From: DATFVA01 sp963747755
Lineage (GTDB): Bacteria; Bacteroidota; Ignavibacteria; Ignavibacteriales; Ignavibacteriaceae
Direction: 5' to 3'
Assembly (NCBI GenBank): GCA_963747755.1
Contig: CAVVGK010000008.1
Span: 124,001-188,000, forward strand
DNA: 64,000 bases
Each line of letters opens with the position of its first letter. The first letter of the stretch is position 1. The notes under the pieces were generated by a model, which had not been told where the DNA came from, ran no database searches, and saw only the letters and a program-made list of their open reading frames with translations. Of this stretch, positions 28,301-35,995 are shown one piece after another. A program made the translations under genes and the position numbers.

Positions 28301-28971
28301 GTATGATGGAAGGTGCAAAGGAAGATCTTGATAAATTCGATGTAATGAAACCTCCTGCTATTACGGACGACATAGAACTTCTGATCGAGTCAAATAGAAA
28401 TTATTACGCACGGAATGTTGTGCCCGTTTCTAAGGACGGAGCTTTCTGGGATTTCAAAGTTAGTACTCATAATCCGGGAAAGGCATTCAGCCTTGCAATA
28501 AACAGGATCTCTGCTGTTCCCGACAATTTTAATATATGGATGCTCGACCGCGATAGAGAGATTCCGCTTGATGTCGATAACGGTATCGTCGAAATAACTA
28601 CGCCTGAGAACGGTATAAGCAGCCTCAGGATAATTATAGGAACAGAAGATTATGCAAAAATTCATTCTGAGAACATCTCCCTTATCCCGAATGAATATGC
28701 CTTGTATCAAAACTATCCCAATCCGTTTAATCCATCTACAACCATTTCATACCAGCTGAAAGAAAAAGGTGCTGTAACCCTCGAAGTATTCGATATACTC
28801 GGCAGGAGGATCAATAGTCTGGTTAATAACACAGTACAAAGCCCCGGCACCCACTCCCTTTCTTGGGACGGAATGAATTCACACGGTGAGAAAGTTGCCA
28901 GCGGAATTTACATATATCAGCTGCGCTCAAAGAGCTTCATCTCCAGCCGGAAGATGATCCTCCTGAAGTAA
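25336..28971 (+). CDS. T9SS-sorted secreted protein with SBBP-like propeller and ASH/HYDIN-like domains
   Basis: A signal peptide (about residues 1-30, ending 'STSAQ') starts this 1211-residue protein. Residues 40-470 are SBBP-type beta-propeller repeats ('DVYIVKYSSTGTVLWAVSAG', 'DIFVAKYDTDGNSQWAK' and others). Two immunoglobulin-like ASH/HYDIN-type domains follow at about 475-700 ('PLDFGNVQVFSADSASL', 'VLNFGSVDVGLISNL'). The end (about 1125-1211) is a type A T9SS sorting domain with 'QNYPNPFNPSTTISY' and the terminal 'SSRKMILLK'. The protein is therefore expected on the cell surface or outside. The binding target is unknown. It is a separate unit after the repeat region, not part of the T6SS run. 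Confidence 0.9.
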   Translation: MKKQLHYYLSGFLTLILILASPVLQSTSAQTLPGAAPDFLWAESDGGDGYDGAVDLTVDVAGNVIVTGFYEGTADFGGFILNSAGGSDVYIVKYSSTGTVLWAVSAGGIGYDYAYSVISDDAGNIIVTGYFSSTAIFGTTTLNSSGGTDIFVAKYDTDGNSQWAKQGGGQNSDYGYEVTTDSQGSVVVTGTFTQFATFGQFTVESANLYGDIFVVKYDLLGNEQWVEAALNATGGTSFYNYAYGVRTDQNDNVFITGSFSNVITFGDSTLVSSYDGTDQDIYLAKYDALGNFVWVRQVYSDSSGSYSHGTDIRIDKDNNILFTGTFSVMANFEGIALNSISNADIFVAKYDQSGNALWAVQDAPSIFYNGGGEIDVDAAGNICMIATAASDQFGETDDVYFARYSGAGQKLWGQRAGLSSSSHIGGIANDSRGDMYGCGDFSDTGTFGTITLTGVSQEAFVGKLPSPKFNASPDPLDFGNVQVFSADSASLSINNTSNANLHIFNFTLVNDTSDSFGIYSGFPLDSVTALQTANMQFMFVPLYEGLKTAYMEIESDASTSPDTVFISGTGIRAQLMLSDSVLNFGSVDVGLISNLIVSVINPGISNIVIDSARIQGLDASSYSFSPQVDGDTVYFLNFLNLNVSFSPDTSGLKSAYLVLYSTASGSPDSILLNGTGLSAIQVQVPSNPGIGQPAILTITPPVSALYTIKDIFYRRTGDIVFQQDTLSSLGSNYTYDIPPEYSTISGIQYYLMFSDGSTTVTYPTLNPELNPASIDVSIPRLPYPNPIRTGEYQMVSVPLSINAPEIDSVFLDDYGSYDPKNWRIFKWQPELNDYAEYNSIVGNVSPGNSFWLINKEGRTFDVDNASSVSSFNNYTITVQPGYNQIGDPFAFPVDWLSIGNAGLLLQAPLRWNPDTQEYEMDQLVLQPWEGYWIYNPLSTIINLDVSPNTMLGKSQSPNLFAAYKNDEFMVQLKALLGSSGRQDQQNFVGMMEGAKEDLDKFDVMKPPAITDDIELLIESNRNYYARNVVPVSKDGAFWDFKVSTHNPGKAFSLAINRISAVPDNFNIWMLDRDREIPLDVDNGIVEITTPENGISSLRIIIGTEDYAKIHSENISLIPNEYALYQNYPNPFNPSTTISYQLKEKGAVTLEVFDILGRRINSLVNNTVQSPGTHSLSWDGMNSHGEKVASGIYIYQLRSKSFISSRKMILLK

Positions 28972-29042
28972 GAAGACGCAATCTCATTCCGGCGGTAGTT
29001 CATTCCCTATGCGAATGGGTGGAGGATGGAGGAATACGAGAG

Positions 29043-29069
29043 TTACAAATGTTTATTCCATATGGGAAT
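29043..29069 (-). repeat. Inverted copy of the attccc-ata-gggaat repeat family
   Basis: On the minus strand this reads as the palindrome attccc-ata-tggaat followed by 'aaacatttgtaa', matching the units at 2493-2519 and 25169-25195 apart from a few bases. A degenerate hairpin cattc/gaatg lies just before it near 29011-29027. It sits in the 163-base gap between two + strand genes; the gap holds nothing else clear except the 'ggaagga' ribosome binding site of the next gene. Confidence 0.7.
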
Positions 29070-29134
29070 TGTACCTCCGGGTTGATTAGCAATCTCAATC
29101 TCTTTACATTTAAGCAGGCAAAACCCGGAAGGAA

Positions 29135-30178
29135 ATGATGAAAAAATATTTTCCCCTTATAATGCTTGCACTGCTTTTTAACTCCTGCTCCCCCGCCCTT
29201 GAGTCTGTCTACCCCACACTAAACGACGGCAAATACGACAGCGAATTCCCTTACAAATCATCATCACCTGAACTCGAAAAAATAAGTGAATGCGTTCAAC
29301 GCATAAACTGCACGGTATTTTATAGGATCTATAAGTTTAGGCAGGAGGATAAAATCAGGTATTCGATGCTGAATGATGATATCCTTCGTGAAAAGGCTGA
29401 TTCTGTTGAATACGGAAATAATTCTCTGGCCGGTACAGCCTTTACAGTATCATCAGAGAACGGGGCCATTGCGTTAATTACCTGTGCTCACATTGTAAGT
29501 TTTCCGGATACTATCCTGGCTTATGGTACAGACAAGAATGGAATGACCACACCGTTCATTGAAACCATTTCCATAAAAGAAAAAGAGAATATTTATGTAG
29601 CGGGATTTCCCGAAGGGAGTGATGTCGAGCTGGTGTTAAAAGACGACCTTGCAGATATCGCTTTACTGGGACGGAAATACAGCGCACAGACAGGGTTCAG
29701 AATACCGGTGTTCCCTTACCCTGCAGGCTTCTCAAAGCAGCTTGAATGGGGCACGTTTGTTTACCTGTTCGGATACCCGATAAACTACCAAATGGTTACA
29801 AAGGCCATAGTAAGCAGTCCTAACCGCGATAGTCAGGGTGCGTTCCTTGTTGATGCGGTTGTTAACCCGGGATTCAGCGGGGGACTTGTCCTCGCAATAA
29901 GAGACGGCGTACCGCATTTCGAGATGGTAGGAATGGTACAGTGGGTTCCCGAAGAAGAGGAAGTTTTCCTTGCGCCCCGGAAACTTGGCGGCGGCAAAAA
30001 GTATAATACTTTGATTCCTTATGACGGTGAAGACTATCCCAGAATTCATAAAAATATCAAGTACGGGATTACAAAGATAATCCCCGTTGAAGAAATAAAA
30101 GAATTCCTTCACAAGAACCGTGTAAGGTTGAAAAGCGAAGGCTACGAGATCACCCTCAAAGCACGCTCGGAAGATTGA
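29135..30178 (+). CDS. Trypsin-like serine peptidase lipoprotein
   Basis: The N-terminus is a lipoprotein signal with lipobox 'FNSC' (Cys at about 18). The fold is trypsin-like: catalytic His in 'ITCAHIV' (about 117), Asp in 'DLADIALLG' (about 172) and Ser in 'NPGFSGGLVL' (about 249), so all three residues are present. 'GTAFTV' precedes the His strand as in DegP/S1-type peptidases. No PDZ domain follows in the 347 residues. It is probably anchored in the periplasm or on the outer membrane. The start may be the ATG at 29135 or the next codon (29138). It converges on the M13 peptidase gene across a clear hairpin. Confidence 0.8.
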   Translation: MMKKYFPLIMLALLFNSCSPALESVYPTLNDGKYDSEFPYKSSSPELEKISECVQRINCTVFYRIYKFRQEDKIRYSMLNDDILREKADSVEYGNNSLAGTAFTVSSENGAIALITCAHIVSFPDTILAYGTDKNGMTTPFIETISIKEKENIYVAGFPEGSDVELVLKDDLADIALLGRKYSAQTGFRIPVFPYPAGFSKQLEWGTFVYLFGYPINYQMVTKAIVSSPNRDSQGAFLVDAVVNPGFSGGLVLAIRDGVPHFEMVGMVQWVPEEEEVFLAPRKLGGGKKYNTLIPYDGEDYPRIHKNIKYGITKIIPVEEIKEFLHKNRVRLKSEGYEITLKARSED

Positions 30179-30197
30179 ATATTGAAATGCAGATTGC

Positions 30198-30229
30198 AGA
30201 TTGCAGATTAAATATTCAATCTGCAATCT
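30198..30229. terminator. Bidirectional terminator-like hairpin
   Basis: A perfect 12-base inverted repeat, agattgcagatt / aatctgcaatct with an 8-base loop, lies between the two convergent genes ending at 30178 (+) and 30245 (-). A duplicate left arm starts at 30191. Flanking A/T-rich sequence replaces a strict T run. Position and symmetry suggest a shared terminator. Confidence 0.6.
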
Positions 30230-30244
30230 TAAATATTAAATGGA

Positions 30245-32281
30245 TCACCAGATCTTCACACGTTCGTCCGGTGCTCTGTACATCGGGGCACCCGGCTTAA
30301 TATTAAACGCCTCATACCATGCATCTACATCAGTAAAAGGACCGTTAACACGCAGAAAGTTAGGTGAATGCACATCCGTTAACACCTGCTGAGCAAGAGC
30401 CTCGGGACGTGTATGACCAAGCCACGAATAAGCATACCCAATCCAGAATCTCTGTGCCGGCGTTAGTCCTGCTATCTTCTTCCCTTCCTTATACTGCTTA
30501 GTCTTCACAAAAGCATCCCATCCAATCACATCACCGCCGAGGTCTGCAAGGTTCTCGCCAAGAGTAGCCTCGCCGTTTATGTGCATACTATCCAACACTA
30601 CATATTCATTAAACTGGTCAACCAGCATCTGAGTTTTCGCTTTGAACTTCTCCTCATCCTCTTTAGTCCACCAGTTCTTAAGATTTCCCTTTTCATCAAA
30701 GAGCCGTCCCTCGTCATCAAAACCATGAGTGAGCTCATGACTAATCGTAGAGGCTCCGGCATAAGCATAAGCCACGGCATCGTCAACAAGTGAATCAGGA
30801 ACTCCGGGAACAATAAAAGCTGCAGCAGGAAGAACGATCTCATTATTAGAAGGATTGTAGTACGCGTTCCAGGTTTGGGGAGTCATATTCCATTCAAGGC
30901 GGTCGACAGGCTTGCCTAGCTTGTCCATATTCCGGTCCGACCAGAATACATTAGCCCGAATCGTATTCCGGGCGAAGGAACTCCTGTCAATTTTCAAAGA
31001 AGAAAAGTCTTTCCACTTATCAGGGTAGCCCACCTTCTTAGTAATCGCATAAAGTTTTACAAGCGCCTTCTGTTTCGTTGAATCGCTCATCCAGTCGAGG
31101 TTCTTAATCCTGTTTGCAAAAGCATCAATACATGCATCCACAATCTTCTCGTAGCGCTTCTTTGTTTTAGGAGAATAATACTTCTCAACATATATCTGTC
31201 CCAGCAGCTCGCCCATCGCGCCTTCCGTAGCATCCTGTATCCTCTTCCAGCGTGGCTTCTGTTCAGTCACACCCGACATTACCGTACCGTAAAAGTGAAA
31301 CCTTTCGTTATCGTATCTGCTTCCCAGGCGGGTTGCAAATTCATTCAGGAAGTGGAACCTGAGGTACGACTTCCAGTCATCGATACTGAACTTTTTAACA
31401 GCGGCATTAAGCGCATTAACGAATTCAGGTTGGCCTACGATGATCGAATCAACCTGCTCTGCGCCCATATCCTTAAGCAGTACAGCCCATTCGATATTCG
31501 GAGCGGATTTCTCAAGCTCTGATACAGACATCTTATTATAGTTCGCATAAGGATCACGAAGGTCCTCCAGCTTCCTCGACGAATCTGCGAGGAAACTTTC
31601 AATTTTATAAATTGCATTTTCATCCGCATCCGAATGAACCTGATCCTCACCCAGAAGTCCCAGTGCCTTAGCGATGTATACATTATACTCCTTGCGGATA
31701 TTCTGAGTACGGGCATCGTCGCGGAAATAATACTCGCGGTTCGGTAACCCCAGTCCTGCCTGCCATAAATACAAAGAATACTGTTCACTATTCTTCATAT
31801 CCTGGTCAACAAAGATTCCGAACATAACATTCACACCCTCACGCTGAAGAAGAGCGACAGTTTCAAACAAATCCTTCTCAGAATTTATAGAAGCAATTTT
31901 ATCCAATTCCGGTTTAAGAGGATCGAGTCCTTCCTTCTCAATAGAAACAGTATCCATACCGGTAAAGTAATAATCACCAATTTTCTGTTTAGCGGTTCCC
32001 TCAGGCGATTGAGTAGAAGCGGCCTGCTGCAGAATTCCCTTAAGGCGAGAATAAGTTTCCTCGTTAACCAGGTTCGCAAGTCCCCATCTGCGTTCCGAAG
32101 CAGGGATAGGATTCGCCTCCATCCATGTACCCGTAGCATACTTAAAGAAATCGGTGCCGGGGTGAACGGTAGTATCCATTGCATTAGTTAAAAAGTCACC
32201 TTTTTCCTGGGGATAAATCATTGCGGCAGAAAGGATTGCAGCGGCAAATACGCTTAACAAAAACAGAGCAGGTTTAGTCAT
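30245..32281 (-). CDS. M13-family zinc metalloendopeptidase (PepO/neprilysin-like)
   Basis: The protein has a signal peptide (about residues 1-25) and 653 mature residues, a normal size for M13. Landmarks are 'DFFKYATGTWMEANPIP' near the N-terminus, 'NEIVLPAAAF', zinc site 'SHELTHGFDDEGR' (HExxH, about 515), third ligand and transition-state residues in 'GENLADLGG', and the closing 'RVNGPFTDVDAWYEAFNIKPG' (split here) ending 'VKIW'. M13 enzymes cleave small peptides, here probably in the periplasm. 'ggaag' precedes the ATG at 32281. It is transcribed alone on the minus strand. Confidence 0.95.
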   Translation of the reverse strand: MTKPALFLLSVFAAAILSAAMIYPQEKGDFLTNAMDTTVHPGTDFFKYATGTWMEANPIPASERRWGLANLVNEETYSRLKGILQQAASTQSPEGTAKQKIGDYYFTGMDTVSIEKEGLDPLKPELDKIASINSEKDLFETVALLQREGVNVMFGIFVDQDMKNSEQYSLYLWQAGLGLPNREYYFRDDARTQNIRKEYNVYIAKALGLLGEDQVHSDADENAIYKIESFLADSSRKLEDLRDPYANYNKMSVSELEKSAPNIEWAVLLKDMGAEQVDSIIVGQPEFVNALNAAVKKFSIDDWKSYLRFHFLNEFATRLGSRYDNERFHFYGTVMSGVTEQKPRWKRIQDATEGAMGELLGQIYVEKYYSPKTKKRYEKIVDACIDAFANRIKNLDWMSDSTKQKALVKLYAITKKVGYPDKWKDFSSLKIDRSSFARNTIRANVFWSDRNMDKLGKPVDRLEWNMTPQTWNAYYNPSNNEIVLPAAAFIVPGVPDSLVDDAVAYAYAGASTISHELTHGFDDEGRLFDEKGNLKNWWTKEDEEKFKAKTQMLVDQFNEYVVLDSMHINGEATLGENLADLGGDVIGWDAFVKTKQYKEGKKIAGLTPAQRFWIGYAYSWLGHTRPEALAQQVLTDVHSPNFLRVNGPFTDVDAWYEAFNIKPGAPMYRAPDERVKIW

Positions 32282-32539
32282 TATTCTTCCAATAAATTGA
32301 ATGGCAAAAAATTATTCCTGCAATTTTAACAAACTTTAACCCCAATTAAAAAGCAGAAATTATGAATGGAGACAATATATGATGAACGACGGACCTATCA
32401 ATCCTTAATTTTCAATTTTCAATACTCAATATCCAGGGGTGTTCCAGATCAACCATCCACAGTTCTCCTATTTTATATTAGAAAATGAAAAATCGTCAGT
32501 GCGTTACCTGTAAAATATGAACAAACTGAATGAATAGAA
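32282..32539. other. Divergent intergenic region
   Basis: These 258 bases lie between the M13 peptidase start (minus) and the SRPBCC gene (plus) and must hold both promoters. The sequence is A/T-rich with a short direct repeat ('tttcaattttcaata') near 32408-32430. No ORF, RNA gene or clear operator is seen. Confidence 0.5.
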
Positions 32540-33025
32540 TTGCCCAACGATAAAAATGAAAATCTGAAAATTGAATTTGAAGTCAAACTTCCGAAAGAAG
32601 AAGCGTTCAGTACATTTGTGAACCAGCTGGAAAGATGGTGGCCGAAGGAGTACACATGGTCGGGCGAAGCACTTGAAGCAATAAAGATAGAACCAAAAGC
32701 CAACGGCAAATGTTACGAAACCGGTCCATATAACTTCAGGTGCGATTGGGGGCGCGTAATCACTTTTAAGCCCTCAGGCAAATTAATATTCACCTGGCAG
32801 ATAAGTCCCGCCCGAACTCCCGAACCCGATCCGGAAAAAGCCAGTGAAGTATGTATTCAGTTCAGGAAAGGTCACAACTCCAGTACACTTATAGATTTCG
32901 AACACAGAAATTTTTCAAGGCACGGCGAAGGATGGCATGAATACCTTAAGGCGATGAAGTCGCAGCAAGGCTGGCCCTACATCCTCAATAAATTCAAAAG
33001 TTATTGCACCACGCCAAATGAATGA
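32540..33025 (+). CDS. SRPBCC (AHSA1-like) domain protein
   Basis: The 161-residue protein fits the START/AHSA1 fold: 'FEVKLPKEEAFSTFVNQLERWWP' (split here), 'WGRVITFKPSGKLIFTWQI', a 'STLIDFEHRNFSRHGEGW' strand and a C-terminal helix 'GWPYILNKFKSY'. Such proteins bind hydrophobic small molecules or act in stress responses; the ligand is unknown. The only in-frame start that keeps the whole domain is the TTG at 32540; an in-frame stop lies just upstream at 32531. It appears to be a single-gene unit, followed by 130 bases of A/T-rich spacer. Confidence 0.75.
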   Translation: MPNDKNENLKIEFEVKLPKEEAFSTFVNQLERWWPKEYTWSGEALEAIKIEPKANGKCYETGPYNFRCDWGRVITFKPSGKLIFTWQISPARTPEPDPEKASEVCIQFRKGHNSSTLIDFEHRNFSRHGEGWHEYLKAMKSQQGWPYILNKFKSYCTTPNE

Positions 33026-33155
33026 TTGCCCTCCACTCGCTCCCTGCTCTTAGTCCTCTAATTTTATAATTTTGTAATATCCAATCCCGCAATTTTGTAA
33101 TTTTAGAACCGGAAATCTTTTTTGCTTAAACATTTTATACAAAATACATCCGGAT

Positions 33156-34602
33156 ATGAAAACAATACTACTTACCCTTACCTCTTTTATTCGCATCAAC
33201 ATTTATCAGTGCACAGAACACAAACGAAACCTACCGGATAAACAAAGAAGATCTGCTGGATTATGATAAGACACTTTCATCGGAAGAATTCGGGGGAAGA
33301 CTCCCCGGAAGTGAGGGCTATAACAAAGCTGCGCAGTTTGCCGCCGGTCAGTTTGAGGAGTTCGGACTAAAGCCTGCAGGCGATAAAAATTACTTTCAAT
33401 TCTTTAATATCGAATACAACAGAATCGACACCCCCGCAGTCTTTAAGGTGATAACGGCATCAGATACTGTCAATTACGAATTGGGCAATGACTTTGTTCT
33501 TCGCGGATTTACAGGATCAAACAAATTCACGCTCCCGGTTGTTTTCTGCGGATACGGAATCTCCCGTCCCGATTTAGATTACGACGATTACGCAGGAGTG
33601 AACGTTAAGAACAAAATAGTAATGGTATTCAAATATAATCCGGGGTGGAAAGCCAAAGACAGCGCCTGGGGTGAGGGCTACCCGCGTGAAAAATCACTAA
33701 CCGCAAAGAAGCACGGCGCAAAAGGAATTCTGTTTGTCTCCCTTCCAAACGACAAAGAGCCCCAGCCGTTAATCGGCAGCGTACTGCACGGAGAGGGAGA
33801 ACAGCCGGTTGACTTTCCGCAGCTTCATATCTCGCTGAGCGCGGCAGACACGCTGTTAAGCGGAAACGGGTTCACAATAAAAGGCTGTCAGACAAAGATT
33901 GATAAGGAAAAGAAACCGTTTTCAATGAACCTTACGGCAAAGGCAGCAGTAGAAGTTAATGCCCATTATGAAAAAGACGCCGGTACAATGAACGTTACAG
34001 GTATGATAGAAGGCAGCGATCCCGAACTTAAAAACGAATACGTAGTGATCGGTGCGCATCTTGATCACGTAGGTACCCAGGCCGGATTATTATTCCCCGG
34101 TGCAAACGACAATGCCTCGGGCTCATCGGGTGTCTTAGAGATCGCCAAAGCATTTACACAGAACAGTATAAAGCCGAAGCGTTCAGTTATATTTGTCCTT
34201 TTTGCAGGCGAAGAACAGGGACTAAACGGTGCGAAGCACTTTGTTGAAAGCTGGAAGGACGGCTACGGGAAAATAACCGCAATGCTGAACCTCGACTGCG
34301 TAGGATACGGCGACAGCATTAAAGTGGGCAACGGTAAAAGCGCCCCCGTTCTTTGGCAGATCGCGAAGCAGATCGATGAAGCAAACACAAACTCGATGGT
34401 AAGTGACACCTGGAGCGGCGGCGGAGCAGATGCTACCCCCTTCTACGAGAAGGGAATCCCGTGCTTATACTTTGTTACAACAAACAGCTACGATCACCTT
34501 CATCAGCCGTCTGATAAAGTCGAAACCCTCAACGGTCCATTATTCGAAAAAATCATTAACCTGGCATACAAAACCGCGGTTGAAATATCTAATGGGAATT
34601 AG
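33156..34602 (+). CDS. M28-family metallopeptidase with PA domain, frameshifted in the signal peptide
   Basis: Zinc-site motifs are all present: 'GAHLDHVG', 'GANDNASGSSG', 'FAGEEQG', 'LNLDCVGYG' and 'DHLHQPSD'. Upstream lies the usual 'EEFGGRLPGSEGYNKAA' region and an inserted PA-like domain. The main frame runs back to 33160 without any start codon; a GTG at 33448 would cut into the domain. ATG 33156 begins 'MKTILLT', and removing one C from the CCC at 33175-33177 joins it to 'LPLLFASTFISAQ', a complete signal peptide. The repaired product is about 481 residues, normal for secreted M28. As written, the gene would not give an exported enzyme. Sequence error or a recent mutation are both possible. 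Confidence 0.85.
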
Positions 34603-34613
34603 ATTTCACTTTC

Positions 34614-34735
34614 TCATTTGAGTACGCTCATTTTCTTCGAGGCGGTAAACCCGTTAACCCTGAGCGGGCGTATTCTGCAGTCCCCATGATTCACCGCCGT
34701 TAGTTGTATGAAGGATTTTTTGATAATATAAATAA
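34614..34735 (-). pseudogene. Decayed remnant of a YCF48-like T9SS protein gene
   Basis: On the minus strand one frame reads 'QKILHTTNGGESWGLQNT' up to a stop near 34660, and the next frame reads 'VNGFTASKKMSVLK' ending in a stop at 34614-34616. The first is a YCF48/BNR-type repeat ('TTNGGxSW') and the second looks like the last residues of a T9SS sorting domain, as in the intact genes nearby. The piece between them is missing and the frames differ, so this appears to be a deleted and frameshifted gene end. It is short, so chance similarity cannot be excluded. Confidence 0.5.
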
Positions 34736-34973
34736 GCTTAAGCACAATCAGCAAAAGAATCATCACAAAATTGTAAAGTTTGCGCGAATAAGTTAGGATG
34801 TGTTCGTTTTCACTCCTGCTGTTACCAAATAATGACGGCCGCTCATGGTCCTTAATTTAAATATTTGATCAAGTCCAGTAATTAATCATATTTACTTTAT
34901 CCTGTTTTCTTTTATCCGGATATCAGGAAAAATCAGATACAATCATTCATAACTTAAAATTAAGGACCATATT
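34736..34973. promoter_or_regulatory. 5' region with a 14-base inverted repeat over the ribosome binding site
   Basis: The leader of the PEP-mutase family gene holds 'atggtccttaattt' at 34845-34858 and its exact complement 'aaattaaggaccat' at 34957-34970, separated by 98 bases. The right arm covers the 'aagga' ribosome binding site, 3 bases before the ATG at 34974. In RNA the two arms could pair and hide the site. The rest of the region is A/T-rich with no ORF. Confidence 0.5.
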
Positions 34974-35867
34974 ATGGTTTCGAGAATTCAAAAAGAAAAG
35001 GCCGAACTGTTCCTGAAATATCATCGCGATGATGAAATACTGGTTCTGTTAAATTCATGGGATACCGGAAGCTCTAAATTAATTGAAGCCTGTGGATATA
35101 AAGCAATCGCCACGACCAGTATGGGAGTAGCTGCGTCATTCGGTTACCCTGATTCCCAGGTGATAAAATTATCTGAGATGCTTGAAGTTATTAAGCTGGT
35201 TGTAAACGGAGTCCGGGTTCCGGTTAGTGTAGATATCGAAGCAGGATACGGAAACAATACAGAGGAAGTGATTAAATCTGTTAAAAAGATAATCGCGACG
35301 GGAATTGTGGGAATAAACATTGAAGACAGCATCGATTTAAGTCCGGTGTTAATAGACGAAACTGAATTCTGTGAGAGAATATCAGCCATTCGCTCGTTAT
35401 CAGACTCTCTGGGTTTTCATCTGGTAATTAATGCAAGAACAGATTCGTTTTACACTTCTACTGCTTCACCGGCAGAAAAATTATCCGAATCAATCAGGCG
35501 AGGAAATAAATACCGGGAGGCTGGCGCCGACTGCATATTCGTGCAGCCGGTGTGGGACAGAGAAACAATTGCCACCCTGGTTAAGGAGATCAACGCGCCA
35601 ATAAACATACTTTCCAATCCGACTATCGGGGGTGGAGTTTCTCCATCTATAATCGAACTGCAGGATCTGGGCGTTGCGCGTGTAAGTCTTGGCTCCAGCT
35701 TGATGAAAGCAACCCTGATGTTAATAAAAAAAGTTGCGGACGAACTCTCGGAAAAAGGCACCTACAATATTTTATCTGATGCCTTATCTCCGCTTACTGA
35801 GTCCGCCGCTGCCTACAAAATGGCAATAGGAATGGACAAAGTGAGTAACGGCAGCAGTCAGGGCTAA
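34974..35867 (+). CDS. Isocitrate lyase/PEP mutase superfamily enzyme
   Basis: The 297-residue protein is a TIM-barrel of the isocitrate lyase/phosphoenolpyruvate mutase superfamily: 'LLNSWDTGSSKLIEACGYKA', 'PVSVDIEAGYG' (metal-site Asp and Glu), 'GINIEDS', 'VINARTDSF' and 'NPTIGGG'. The 'KKCGH' motif of true isocitrate and methylisocitrate lyases is absent, so a PEP-mutase-like, oxaloacetate-decarboxylase-like or other C-C lyase role is more likely. It is soluble, has no signal peptide, and stands alone. The ribosome binding site 'aagga' lies within an inverted repeat described separately. Confidence 0.85.
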   Translation: MVSRIQKEKAELFLKYHRDDEILVLLNSWDTGSSKLIEACGYKAIATTSMGVAASFGYPDSQVIKLSEMLEVIKLVVNGVRVPVSVDIEAGYGNNTEEVIKSVKKIIATGIVGINIEDSIDLSPVLIDETEFCERISAIRSLSDSLGFHLVINARTDSFYTSTASPAEKLSESIRRGNKYREAGADCIFVQPVWDRETIATLVKEINAPINILSNPTIGGGVSPSIIELQDLGVARVSLGSSLMKATLMLIKKVADELSEKGTYNILSDALSPLTESAAAYKMAIGMDKVSNGSSQG

Positions 35868-35995
35868 TGAAACAAGACGGAATAAATGAACTAATGCTCG
35901 TAAAAACTATTGATGTTTTTTGAGAACATAATTTCTTAATTTACGTTACGTTCATCTTTTATTCCGGGCATGTTAAATTTTCAAAGGGATTCGTA

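Noticed and set aside
33448..34602. M28 peptidase starting at GTG 33448
   Set aside because: This start removes the conserved 'EEFGGRLPGSEGY' region and any signal peptide; the upstream frame plus one-base repair gives a complete secreted enzyme.
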